Shown in pieces: positions 12,597-23,600 of a stretch of 64,000 nucleotides of DNA. The notes beneath the pieces are model-generated. The model was not told the DNA's origin, did not search any database, and saw nothing but the letters and a program-made list of their open reading frames with translations. The DNA is taken from assembly GCA_022113835.1 (NCBI GenBank), contig JAILWY010000011.1, positions 8,924,501 to 8,988,500 of the forward strand. The letters are read 5' to 3'. Position 1 is the first letter of the stretch. Each line of letters starts with the position of its first letter. A program made the position numbers and the translations under genes. This DNA comes from Atopsyche davidsoni (lineage: Eukaryota; Arthropoda; Insecta; Trichoptera; Hydrobiosidae).

Positions 12597-13982
12597 GTTC
12601 TCAGCAACTTGTTGACCAGTCCTTATGAAACTGGCCGTAAGTAATTGTTAAACAAATTTTAATTTCTTTTAGTAACATTTCGCAGTGTGTGGTTTATTTT
12701 TTTTAATTTCAAACTTTTTTTGTTATTGAATTATTTTTTAAAATTATGTGAATTTAAAAAGTGTCTCTGGTCGTTTTTACGTAAAGTTCCTGTTAAAATA
12801 ATTTAATTTAGCAACAGATACTGTGTATGAATGACGAAACATTGAGTATTGAAGGATAATTGTAAGTCTTAGCCTAATTTCATAGGATTATAATACAAGG
12901 CGGTCGACGGAGGCCGATAGACAAGAGTTTAAGCGTTAAATGGAATTAAACATATTTACATAACAATTGTTTTCTTTTCACGGCGGAAATACTAATCAGA
13001 TTTTGATTTTGGCTGTTGCGTGCACAAAAACGTGGCTATATTTCAACGTTGCGGACAATTAGAAGCACTGCCTCCAAAAGTCAAATTGTCGCGATTGGGT
13101 TTTGACGCGATTAAGAGAAAGATGTCAATATGCTCTGATCGCACCGATCAGATTCTCGGTCGGGAAAATTATGACAAATATCAAAACTAACATCCAAAAC
13201 ATGACAAAGCGTCGTGTTTGCAAGTTTTAAATGTTTTTTCGTTGGTAAGACGGAGGAAGCTGTAACATGCATAGAATATTGTATATATTTTTGTGTACGT
13301 GGTGGCCGCCACGATTGTAATACTTGGTTATTTTTTTTAAATGACTTTATAAAAGCAAACTGTCCATATTTGTTAAGAATTTGAAAATAACTAAAAATTG
13401 CATCCAAATAATACACACCTGTATATAATTTATAAGTATTTTACAGGTGTTTTGAAAGCGTTTCGTTTTTAATATTCTTGAACAAACAAAAGAAATCATA
13501 TAGAATATTGCATATTGTACGTCGGAGATAAGTGATTGGGACGGCGCGTCCAGGGACATGCATGCGAGTTGCCCGAAGTTGACGCTCCCGGAGCGCGGAG
13601 CGGGTTGCCCAGTCGCCGGATGCAGACTGAGTGATTGTCATGTAAAGTGTTGACAATAATACTTATATGGTCTTATAAAAGGAATGTTGTGTGTTTATTC
13701 AAATAAATGTTAGTGTATTATAACGATCGTGCGCTTGTTTCATTTCGTCCTTTCATCCCGCGGGCGGGAGACACGGATGTCTCGGATGATCTCGCGTGCT
13801 ATGACGTGTGGACTTTAAACCTCACCACGCAGCGCATCTCCCAAGAAGATCTAATAACGATGCCTTCCAACACTCGGATAATCTGTTAGTATTAAATATT
13901 AAAAAATATATTAATAACAATTATTTATTTTTAGCAATCCATGGCCGTTGCGGCTGTGTGAAAATAAATTATCCAAAACATA

Positions 13983-14288
13983 AATATTTATGATAGGTTC
14001 TTAGAAATTAAACTTTGACATTCACAGCTCGCAGTGACGTCATTGCTTAACCGATATATATATTATAATGTTAGTAATAAAACCTTATTGTTTAAATTTT
14101 CAATTTAAGGTGTTTTTAAGCACGCTGTATGTCGTTAGTGTAAATAATGTATAATTATATTGATAACTATATATTAAATCAAACATATTTATTGCTATAC
14201 GTAAGCATCAGATTTCAAGTCTACTATGACGTCACTGCGAGCAGCGGCTGTCCAAGTATTATTTCTGAAGACCTATCAAAAAAATATT
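13983..14288. mobile_element. Fold-back element with TGACGTCA in both arms
   Basis: The left arm 13983-14044 and the reverse complement of 14224-14288 align over about 62 bases at roughly 75 percent, ending internally in the shared GCTCGCAGTGACGTCA. The body between the arms is AT-rich and non-coding. This fits a MITE or fold-back transposon; TGACGTCA is also the consensus CREB/ATF site, so each arm carries a potential factor binding site. Confidence 0.6.
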
Positions 14289-15332
14289 TGTAATACATAT
14301 AATCTAAAAACACTAAAGTTAGTTACAACATGTATTTTTACATGTATGTATTTTTAGTAAATACATGTATTTTTTTTGCTAACATCTAATAAGTGGAAAT
14401 GCATTAAAACATTAGAAATAACAAAAAAAATACTTATGTTTTAGAAGCGTTAATTCGAGGTATTTTAATTAATAAATTTAATGTTAGGTATGAAATTTTC
14501 AGAAGTAGGTTAATAGGAAATTTGGTTAAACCGAATCGAAATTACAGGCATTAGGGCAGGAATTTATATTAGCATTTTGGTGAAAGTTTGGGAAGCCCTG
14601 GTTTCCAATACTAATAGGGGTCCCGTCACTCGATCTTTGCCCCCATTACCTCAAAGTATACATTTATTTTATACATTTTTCGCAGAGTTTCTAAACCCAC
14701 ATATATATATATATATATATATTCAAGCTGTTAACTGTACAGCATAAAAATTATTTTTCGGTAAAATTATCACAAGTGTATTTGATATCATTTAAACTTA
14801 TTTTTTTTAAACCACTACCACACAAAGTCTGAAATTATAATAATATGTTTCAATGTGTTTCGGAGTAAGTACTTAATGGTTTATTTATAGTTTTTGTAAA
14901 TAATAAAAAATGAACTCAATCACGCTCGTTTTAAATAAGTCGAATATTGAGAAACATGCATGAAAAAATATTATGCGAATAGTAAATAAAAAATCTAATA
15001 AAATCATTGAGTTCGAGTTAAATATATTATTGAATAAATAGTTCCTATTGGGATATTATTTATTCAATTCGATTTGTAGAAAATATTGTTAGTTTCTTGA
15101 CTTTACAAAGCAAACCCACAGAAGATTGAAAAAAATCGATTGAAATAGAGTGAAAAAAAAAATAGGTATGTAAATTTAAAAGGTTTGCAGTCACTGGTAA
15201 TAATGATAACAGCTGGGACTAAACACTGATATCAAAATGTGACCTTTACGCTCACGGCGCATAGGGCGCATTATGGCTGACGCGAAGGAATAAGCCACGG
15301 ACTAGGGGTGGGAAGTCTTCGCCATCGCCAGG

Positions 15333-15338
15333 TCAGTT
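15333..15338 (+). promoter_or_regulatory. Initiator (TCAGTT) of the acid phosphatase gene
   Basis: TCAGTT matches the arthropod initiator consensus with the A at 15335 as a likely +1, 64 bases before the ATG. From that A, positions +28 to +32 read GGCCG, four of five matches to the downstream promoter element. The GC-rich leader that follows has no upstream ATG. No TATA box at -30, which fits an Inr/DPE promoter. Confidence 0.45.
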
Positions 15339-15398
15339 ACGGAGCAGCAGTCTCGCGGAGCGGCCGCAGACTCGGAGCCTTCCCGTCCAGCCTGCAGA

Positions 15399-16712
15399 AT
15401 GCGAGTCGCCCTGCTGATGCTCGCCGTGGCGGCCGCGGCAGCCGAGGAGTCGAGGCGCGAGCTGGTGCAGGTGGCGGTGGTGACGCGCCACGGCCAGAGG
15501 ACCCCCAAGGCGCCGTACCCCAGCGACCCGTGGCGGGACCGCTCCTACTGGCCCGAGGGCTGGATGCAGCTCACGGAGACGGGGGCGCACCAGCTGCGCG
15601 AGCTGGGCCACCTGCTGCGGAACCGCTACTTCGCCTTTCTTCCTGCGGTGTACTCCGCGGCTGACGTGCTGGCCACGAGCACCGCCACCTCGCGCACTCT
15701 GGCCTCGGCCGAGGCGCTGCTCTCGGCGCTGTACCCTGGGGAGGCTGTGCCCGTGTCCTCGAACTCAGCGGAGCTGGACGCACTCTTCACTCCACACCGG
15801 CCCTGCCCCGCTTACGAGCGCGAGCTCCGGCGCTTCCGCTCCACCCCCGAGTACGTCGCCGAGGAAGCTCAGCGCCGGCCACTGTACGCGTGGCTGACGG
15901 CCAAGCTGGGCAAGGGAATCGAGTCCCTGATCGTGTTCGAGTCCCTGTACTCGTGCTTGACCATCGAGAAGCAGCGCGGGCTGAAGCTGCCGCGGTGGAC
16001 CCGGACGGTGTACCCTGAACCTGCCAGGACCCTGGCGGGGAAGTACCTGCGCGAGGGGGCGCAGAACGCGCTGCTGAGGCGGCTGCGCTACGGAAACCTG
16101 CTGAAGGACATCGTGGGGAACGCCGCCGCCGCCGGCGCGACTTCCAGGAAGCTGCTGCTGTACAGCGCCCACGACTTCACGCTGGCGGGGCTGCTGCAGT
16201 GCCTGGGGGAGTACGACGGCTCCCCGCCGGGGTTCGCCGCCGCGCTGCTCCTCGAGGTCCGCCGAGACGCGCCCTCCGGCAAGAACGTGGTGGACGTGTT
16301 CTACAGAAACGACTCCGCGGCGTATCCCGCGAGACTGCCCCTGAGGATCTGCGGCGAGCCGTGCTTCGTGGACAAACTGGAGTCTCTAATGGACGAGTAC
16401 TTCCCGAGGAATATTACTGCCGAGTGCTCGCTGGCGCCGGTCCTGAAGGAGTCGTCCGAATTTAAGTTTTCGCCGGCTGAAATGTTTGTGATGATGTCGT
16501 TCCTGCTGCTGTGCTTGGGAATCGGTGCCCTGCTGGTGATCTGCTTCCTGAGGATCCTGAGTGAGGACTTCGGGTTGCTCCGAGCGCCTCAATCTCAATC
16601 GAGCTACACCAAACTGGAAGGGAGAAACCAACCGAGATACAAGCAAGTCCCCGCGGGAAGCATCTTGAAGAGTGACAAGAGGCCGATGGAATCAATTTAT
16701 GGTATCCAGTAG
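15399..16712 (+). CDS. Membrane-anchored histidine acid phosphatase (lysosomal/prostatic acid phosphatase family)
   Basis: 437 residues in one uninterrupted exon. Residues 1-15 form a signal peptide. RHGQRTP at 30-36 carries the phospho-accepting His and phosphate-binding Arg of the histidine phosphatase superfamily, branch 2; TSRTLASAEALLSALYPG from 97 supplies the third conserved Arg (99); SAHDFTLAGL at 256-265 carries the HD pair (258-259) for acid catalysis. Residues about 362-385 are a single transmembrane helix, followed by a ~50-residue cytoplasmic tail. NDS (304) and NIT (338) are possible glycosylation sites. The fold predicts hydrolysis of phosphomonoesters in the lumen or outside the cell. 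Length and layout match lysosomal and testicular acid phosphatases. Oddities are the absence of introns and high GC in an AT-rich setting; a retrocopy that stayed functional or an ancestral single-exon gene are both possible. The ATG is supported by the signal peptide directly after it. Confidence 0.93.
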   Translation: MRVALLMLAVAAAAAEESRRELVQVAVVTRHGQRTPKAPYPSDPWRDRSYWPEGWMQLTETGAHQLRELGHLLRNRYFAFLPAVYSAADVLATSTATSRTLASAEALLSALYPGEAVPVSSNSAELDALFTPHRPCPAYERELRRFRSTPEYVAEEAQRRPLYAWLTAKLGKGIESLIVFESLYSCLTIEKQRGLKLPRWTRTVYPEPARTLAGKYLREGAQNALLRRLRYGNLLKDIVGNAAAAGATSRKLLLYSAHDFTLAGLLQCLGEYDGSPPGFAAALLLEVRRDAPSGKNVVDVFYRNDSAAYPARLPLRICGEPCFVDKLESLMDEYFPRNITAECSLAPVLKESSEFKFSPAEMFVMMSFLLLCLGIGALLVICFLRILSEDFGLLRAPQSQSSYTKLEGRNQPRYKQVPAGSILKSDKRPMESIYGIQ

Positions 16713-17499
16713 AGTCGGTGCCGCTACCGATTCACAGATGGCGCTAGTAATTAATATTGCTTTGAAACTTTGTTACAGTTCAATTTTTATATGTACAGGT
16801 GTTTCAGAATTCCTTGTTTCGCCAAAAATAACAGACTGATTTTTTATATAGATATAATCGCATCGATTTTCGATGCATATTTTTTTATCTCGTATTTTTC
16901 CGAAGAACAAATAATATTTTGAGTAGCGTGTTAAATATATCTTTATAAAAGAATAAGTATAATATATATATAGTTTTAAAGGTGACATTTGATTTTGTAT
17001 TAAATATTTGCTATGGAAATGTACTTTTTATGTTTTTTTTTTTTTGTCATAAAAATGGACTGATTTCATGATCTCCACAATTTAAATATATATATATTTC
17101 AAATTATTAAAAATGTATTTTACACCACGAGCCGTCCTTTGCCACCTGTCCGAGTGTGACTTGCTTTATATATGTGCGGTTAGTGATTGTTTATTTTTGC
17201 CTAAATTGTATAAAACATGTTTTTGTGCCGGCGTGACCTCCGCAAGGAAGCTTTAAATAATATTTATTTATCGATAGCGCCAAGCTTGCTTGATAGTCAA
17301 TATTTATATTATTTAATATCTTATTTAAAACCAAAGTGCACCTACCGATGTTAATTATTATTTTTTTTGTTGATAATATGATTAATACAAAAATAAAACT
17401 TTTGACAACTGTTTTTGATATTTCATTTCTCACCATCTGCGAAGAGGAGATAACCCGATTGTGAAAACAGTTTTTGTTTATATTTGTAATGCCTGCTCC
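16713..17499. other. 3' flank of the acid phosphatase gene
   Basis: AT-rich and non-coding. I see no canonical AATAAA close to the stop; the nearest candidates (ATAAAA, TATAAA variants at about 16940-17060, AATAAA at about 17391) would give a 3' UTR of several hundred bases. A run of T lies at 17030-17045. Confidence 0.5.
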
Positions 17500-18420
17500 A
17501 GTAGCGATAGCAGCTACAAAGTGTCACGTATGATAGCTGCCTGCACCCGCTGCGACGCAACCGACAAACGACAGCTGGCTTAAAACGTTTTAAAATAAGA
17601 GGACGCTCTTCATTCGGCGGTCGTTTGTGTCGCAACGCGTGCAGGCCGCTTTAGAAAAAAATATGAAAAAATCCAATAATTTAGAATTACTTGTCGGTTG
17701 TGTAGCACACCGAAAACGAGAGGACGCTGTTGACCGGTCACGAATCGACTGTCGGTTTGTTTCGCAACGTGTGCAGGCAGCTTACGTGCGGATTCACACA
17801 ATGTCGCTATCTATCGTAAACAACACAATGTCCGATTCCGATAGCGCCCGCTCCAGTAGTTGATAGTTCTTTCACGCCGGGTTCAAGAGATAAGCCGCAA
17901 ATTGGAGCAAGTCTATCAAAATATGACCGACTGCAATCTAGTGCAAGGCTGTGCGTCCGAGGCGTCAACACTTGTCAAAAATCTTCGTGATCTCCTAGCC
18001 GTTTGGCTGTCAGCGAGTACGCTCATGTATGGCGAGTCAAACCGGCCCGGCGATAATTAACCGATCGTATCGCATGGCGAAAGTGTACACAAACAAAAAT
18101 GTTTGTGATCTCCTAGCTGTATGGCTGATCGCACATGGTGAACCAAACCGGTCTAGCGATAATTAACTGAGTTGAAAGCGCTCGCAAACAATAATACTTG
18201 TTAATAATTGTTCACGCCAGGCTGGATTAATTTGCAACACCCGCAATAGCGAACAGCCAAACGGCTAGAAGATCATGTTTTTTTTTGTTTGTGTGCTTTC
18301 GCCCAGCTAGGGCTTCTTCAGACTGGCTGAAACTACAAATTTTTATTATCCTTTATTTAGACAGCTCATAGGATAGCCAAACGGTTGAAGATTACAAAAA
18401 AAATTGCTTGAGTGAATAAA
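17500..18420. repeat. Mosaic repeat block with direct and inverted units
   Basis: The block GTCGTTTGTGTCGCAACGCGTGCAG-like sequence occurs at about 17619-17645 and 17751-17780 and inverted at about 17540-17575. A second word, TCCTAGC(C/T)GT(T/A)TGGCTG, is at about 17994-18010 and 18110-18126, and inverted at about 18255-18270 and 18373-18387. The right side contains a hairpin motif at 18297-18321. Short open frames across it have no family resemblance. I read it as nested copies of one or two repetitive elements; a related fragment is at about 56735-56770. Confidence 0.5.
18297..18321 (-). other. Hairpin motif CTGAAGA-A-GCCC/GGGC-GAAA (copy 1)
   Basis: On the minus strand, CTGAAGA is followed by A, then a perfect 4-bp stem GCCC/GGGC around a TAGCT loop, then GAAAG. 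It belongs to a recurrent motif family (YTGANGA, one base, stem, GAAA) resembling the hammerhead ribozyme core plus one extra base. Stems I and III of a ribozyme are not evident. It is followed by the GCACACA word shared with the 48.4-kb copy. Confidence 0.5.
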
Positions 18421-20680
18421 AATAATGACTTAATGGAAATTAAATAAACGAACTATTTTTTTTAAATGTTTTTATTTATTTTTGGTGGGGTACATAAAAT
18501 AGCGTACATTAAATCTATCTGCGGTGAAACGAAGAGTAACAGTCTTAAACATTTTCATGTAAATGATTAACAATTCATTTTATAATATTTCCTTATACAT
18601 ATTGCGAAAAAAGAAAAACGTGATTTTTAACATCTAGAATAGTAAACTTGAGCACACGGTTTAATACTATACAAACACCGAGAAATGGAACTGCTGCTGG
18701 CCAAAATGTATTATAGAGCAAATGCTGGAGACGTAACAGGCCTTGTAGCAGCCTGTCTCATCCCTTGAGGGCGCTTTTGAAATTTTCCTAGTCGAATTAT
18801 CGATACTACAGTGTTTTCATATAATTCCAACAAAACAGGAACAGTTCCAGTTCCAGTTTCATATAAAAGTAACAGTAACTGTTACTTCTACGCCTAACTA
18901 TTGTCAGAAAAAAAAACTATGCTTACAGTGCGTCGGTAAAAAAAAAAAAAAACAATCGCATTTGTATTGTCCGAATATAATACGTTTTAAAACTTATTTA
19001 CTTTCAACGGGTAAAAACTGTACAACCTAAGATGGCCGCCGCGTTAGGCGAGTGTTTATATTATTAGTTAAAATTAATGATTACTTGCTATTTTCCAGTC
19101 ACACGACATCGATTGCAACAATATACATTACCATTCCAAAAAAAAAAAGCAAAGTCATTATTTTGCTTGTATGCCACACACACAGAATATTTTTGCTCCG
19201 ATATGTCAACACTGTGACGTCACGAAATCGTAATAACAAGTACTTGGATATAAGAATACTTTGTAATAGAACAATTGATATCACCCTGTATATGTGTGTA
19301 CCATACTGCAAAAAAATTGTTTTTATTTTTTTTTTTAATAGAAATTGTTATTTATATTTTTTACATTCATCTTTTAATAAACACACACATATATATATTT
19401 TTTTAATAAAATCACGTCGTTAGAAAAATCGGTAAAACACCAATAAAAATCAAAATAATTGCTTATTCATACTTAAAACTATAACATTCTCATAAGATGC
19501 GTGAAGCTTTGTTTAAAACCTTATACTTTACACACTTAACATGATATGCGACTAAATCAATTATAACTAACCAACGGTGAGTAAATAAGTTTTTTTTTTT
19601 TTTATCACAATTAAAACACTTTTTTCAAATCAATATGATTTCACTGCGCGCCACTGGAAAAGCGGCGGCAAACGCCAGTGGTGGCTCATTTTTACGAATT
19701 TCCTAACTTTTTATGAAATTATATTAAAATCACGCGCATATCATATCATCAACAAGCGTCACATTTAAAAATTTGCTTATATTATATTTTACAACGGGTT
19801 TCTATAATTTAATTATTTTTTTGTGCAAAATTTTGTATGTATTAAAAAAATTATACAAACCTTACAGTCTGGTGTTGATTTATTGGATTTTAACATTTTT
19901 TTAAGATAATGTGTAACAATACTCTTGAAAACATATTTTTGAAGATTTAATGATTATACGATTTAATTGAACTTGTATTGCATTTAAACTATTTATTTTT
20001 TATCTGTAGTGTCTGTTTTTGCAAATGCGCTGCAATTCATATGCATGAGTGAATCAATTATATGTTTATATTTGATAGGTTAAAATCTGTAAAATTAATT
20101 TAATTATTAGAATCAACTAATCAAATTGAAAACTTGATAATAAGACAACTAATAAAAATAATACTATTGGCAAAAATTTATTCAATATTTTACTCATGGG
20201 ACTGAAAAAACAAGAAATTTTTTTAATCAAAATAAAAACCACGTAAACACGTGGTTTAGTTTTAACTGCTGAAATTCAAAGCATGGTGTAATGAGTTTTA
20301 CTCAATATTTCACCCAGATCAGAAGAAAATAATAATAATAACATAAGAAAAAATATATATTATATATATACACATCAATCAATCAGACCAGCTCATTTTT
20401 TTTTTAAAGATTAGGGAAAAAAGATATTGAGTTCAACTCATATTTCACCCATGAAAAATGAACGTTTGGGATAAAATAATGATGTAACGCTATTAGAGAA
20501 TTTAACCCATCAATATTCTTCAAATCTCTTAAAACCCTTGGAAATTCAAATGTTAAGATGATGCAACAATGTAAAAAAATAATATCACGAGTTGAGGAGT
20601 TATAGCTACGATATTCTGAGTATCATCGCTCAGCATCATCAACTCGGGCGCCGCCGCCGGGAGATCAGCTCGCGTCCCTG
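18421..20680. other. AT-rich intergenic region
   Basis: No gene recognised. It has simple sequence (poly-T and poly-A runs, AT tracts near 19390 and 20350), a hairpin AAACCACG...CGTGGTTT at about 20237-20258, a degenerate word TTCAATATTTTACTCA / TTACTCAATATTTCACCCA / TTCAACTCATATTTCACCCA repeated at about 20180, 20297 and 20432, and GCGCGCCACTG at 19646-19656, a lone transposon-like terminus. The end of this stretch must hold the 3' UTR of the minus-strand UNC-93-like gene; I could not identify its poly(A) signal. Confidence 0.5.
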
Positions 20681-23600
20681 TCAGCGGTCCGGCGCGAAGA
20701 GCAGAGGCACCGCGGCCGCGGGGAGGGCCAGGAAGAGGGTGTAGAGGGACCAGCGCGCGCAGAGGAACGTCCTGGCGAGGATGGCGATGGCCAGCCCCAG
20801 GTACCGGAGCAGCATCACCACGGAGAGCCGCCCCCCCGCCACCGGCTCGTCCACCAAGGCTGAGAGAAACAAAACCTTCTTAGAGGGAGATCCCGTCCAG
20901 CAGGCGTCTTCACAGTGAAGTATGCCACGGCTGATACAATGCAGGGAAGTCGGATGGACTCACTGGGGAGCAGCAGGTCCCAGACTGCGTCACAGCCAGC
21001 CCAGGCCGCGGCCATGACCGGAGGCAGCTGCCGATCAGCGCGGGCGGCTCTCCAAGTGCTCAGCGCCAGGAGAAGGCACCCGTTCCACATCAGACCCACC
21101 GCTGGAGAAAACAGAATATACGGTGTAAGCATCATCGGGCAGTCCAGACCTACTTCTGGAGACAAGAGAGATTTATTTCGGCGGAAATGAGGAACTGCCT
21201 CCGACCTGTGACGAGGCGTCTCCTGCCGTGAGCCAGCAGCATGCTGAGGGTGGCAGCCACCAGGGCACGCAGCAGCGCCGCGCCCGCCAGCGCCCTCCAC
21301 ATGGACGCCTCCCCGGACACGCAGATCACGTACCACTGGAACACACAGCCTTCATCATTACCACCATTGCCGTAAGTTGACCACCACTGTACTAGACTCT
21401 TGTCTCAGCCAGCAGAGATGTTTAGTAATGATGCATGGTTGCTTACGTGCATGAAGTGCGCGTACAGGAAGCCCTGCTCCAGGCCGATGAAGAGCGCCAG
21501 GGGGGCGGCGCGGCGCACGCGGGAGTCCCCCGCAGCGCGCGCGGCAGCCTTCCAGGGAGCGGGGCCCGCGGGACGAGGAGCTGCTCCTCCTCGCCACGCC
21601 AGGCACAGCAGCGCGGCCAGGGCGCAGGAGCCGCTCAGCGCCGCGGCCAGCCCCGGGGGCGGAGGCGCCAGGGCCGCGCCCCCGCCCCCGGGGCAACCGC
21701 GCGCCCCGCACGTCAGCTCGCGCCAGCCGTCCAGCTCCTCCTCCGTCTCCGCCGGCAGCCGGGGCTCCTCAGTCACGTTGCCTGAAAATTGGAAAAATTG
21801 ATGAGGAATCGCTTGAATACGAGGGCGCTCCGATAAGTACTTAGCCTCACCCCCCGATGGTACTAGTATTGCAAAAGAGAGTTACTATCGTTTAGTACAT
21901 TGATTCGATTCTTGTTTTTGGAAGGGAAATCGCGCAGCGAAATCAAAGAGCGCTTGGATGCTGTGTACGGTGACTCTTCTCCTTCGATAACGACCGTCAA
22001 AAATTAGTTTAACGAGTTTCAACGTGGTCGCACGTCGGTTTTTGATGAGTCACGCCCAGGTGCCCCGAAAATGGCTACCACGGAGGATAACGTGACAAAA
22101 ATCCACGAGACCACCAATTGAAGGTGCGCGAGTAGCTAAAACAGTAGGCATCTCAAAAGATCGCGTGGGTAATATCCTGCATAATAGACCACTTCGGAGC
22201 TGTGTTTGACGCTGTTTAAGCGCAATCTGAAGGAGTTTCTGCGTCGTTTCGTGACCGTCGAAGGAACAGTCAAAACAGTGGACTTCACCCGGCGAACGTA
22301 CTCCGAAGAAGGCGGAGACTGTCCTATCGGCCAGAAAGGTGATGGCCACCGTTTTCTGGGATTCACAAGGTGTGATCTACATTGACTACCTGGAGAAGGT
22401 CAAAACGGTCACAGTGCTCTACTGTGCCGAATTATTGGGCCGGTCCCATTTGGCGAACAAAAAAGTGCTCTTCCACCATGACAACGCACCGGCTCACACC
22501 TCCTCCGTCGCCACGGCCAAATTGGTCGAATTGCACTACGAACTGCTCCCCCATCCACCGTATTCTTCAGATTTATGAAAAAGTCACTCGTATTTTTCAG
22601 ATGGGTTAAAGAAGTTGGAGCATCGCCGGGTCAAGTGTATCGAGCTAAAAGGAGACTATTTTGAGAAATACATCGCCACTTTTACCGCCCTCCGAGGATG
22701 GCAGACTGCAGACGATATTGAGCACTCACTGTCGGCGTTGTCGTCGGGCCAGGCGTACCCGGAGCCGTTCAGCGCGTAGCCGAGGCCGCAAGACTCCGCG
22801 CGCGCGCCCCCGGGGCAGCTGGCGTTGAGCGCGGCGCGGGGCTGCTCCTCGTGGCGCGCCCCCGGCATCAGCGGGATGAGCAGCGCCGCAGCCAGCAGCC
22901 CCAAGTCTCTGGCGGCGCGCGAGGCCCTCGACAGCCGGCGCTGCAGCGTCCTGCGCGAGTCCGGCGCGGGGACCACCTGCAGCAGCGGGTTCGCTGGAGC
23001 CGCGCTGGTGCCCCCCTCAGCCGCCAGCGCCGAGAGCAGCGTCTCGTGGGCGAAGGCCAGGGGCGTCCACAGCGCCCCCGCGGCCAGGTACGCCGGGAGG
23101 AGAATGTACACCTAGAACATTAATCAAAATCAGGGGAATAATGAAGGGCACCTTTGGGACGGTAGTTTACTCGAGGGAAAGGTTGGAGCGGCTTTTGTTC
23201 CATACGAAAACGGCCAAGAACTTCCTGCTAGAACAATGAAACTTGCCGACTACTGCTCCGTATTTCAGAGTGAGCTCGTTGCTATTAATGAGGCTCTTCG
23301 TTGGATATTACTAAAACCATCTGGCAGGTGGCAGTCAATGAAAATACTCACTGATTGTCGCTCGGGGGTAGACAGTATATCCAAACAATCAACCAACCCT
23401 CTAATAGTTAACATCCAGAAAAAGCTGAAAGAAATGCAAGCAAGTGATGTTAACATCGAGATAGGCTCACGTTAGTCTTGTTGGCAACGAGAGAGCTGAC
23501 GAAAAGGCTAAAGAAGCCACCAAAAAGATAAGTAAGTACGTATTTTCCGACTTTCTTCTGAGTCTCGCAAAAAATCTCCAGAGGAAAATTACAATGGACA

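Larger units (their letters stand above)
8493..15332. other. AT-rich intergenic region with three inverted-repeat elements
   Basis: Between the PRODH poly(A) site and the acid phosphatase promoter I find no gene. It holds a short GAGAGAGAGAGA run at about 9522-9533, inverted-repeat elements at 10561-10832, 12373-12596 and 13983-14288 (listed separately), and an AT dinucleotide tract at about 14702-14721. Small GC-richer patches at 12110-12190, 13530-13625 and 13745-13875 are unidentified. Confidence 0.6.

Noticed and set aside
15308..16695. Several overlapping open frames of 60-135 codons on both strands of the acid phosphatase
   Set aside because: They are shadows of the GC-rich real frame, with Arg/Pro/Ala-rich nonsense peptides.
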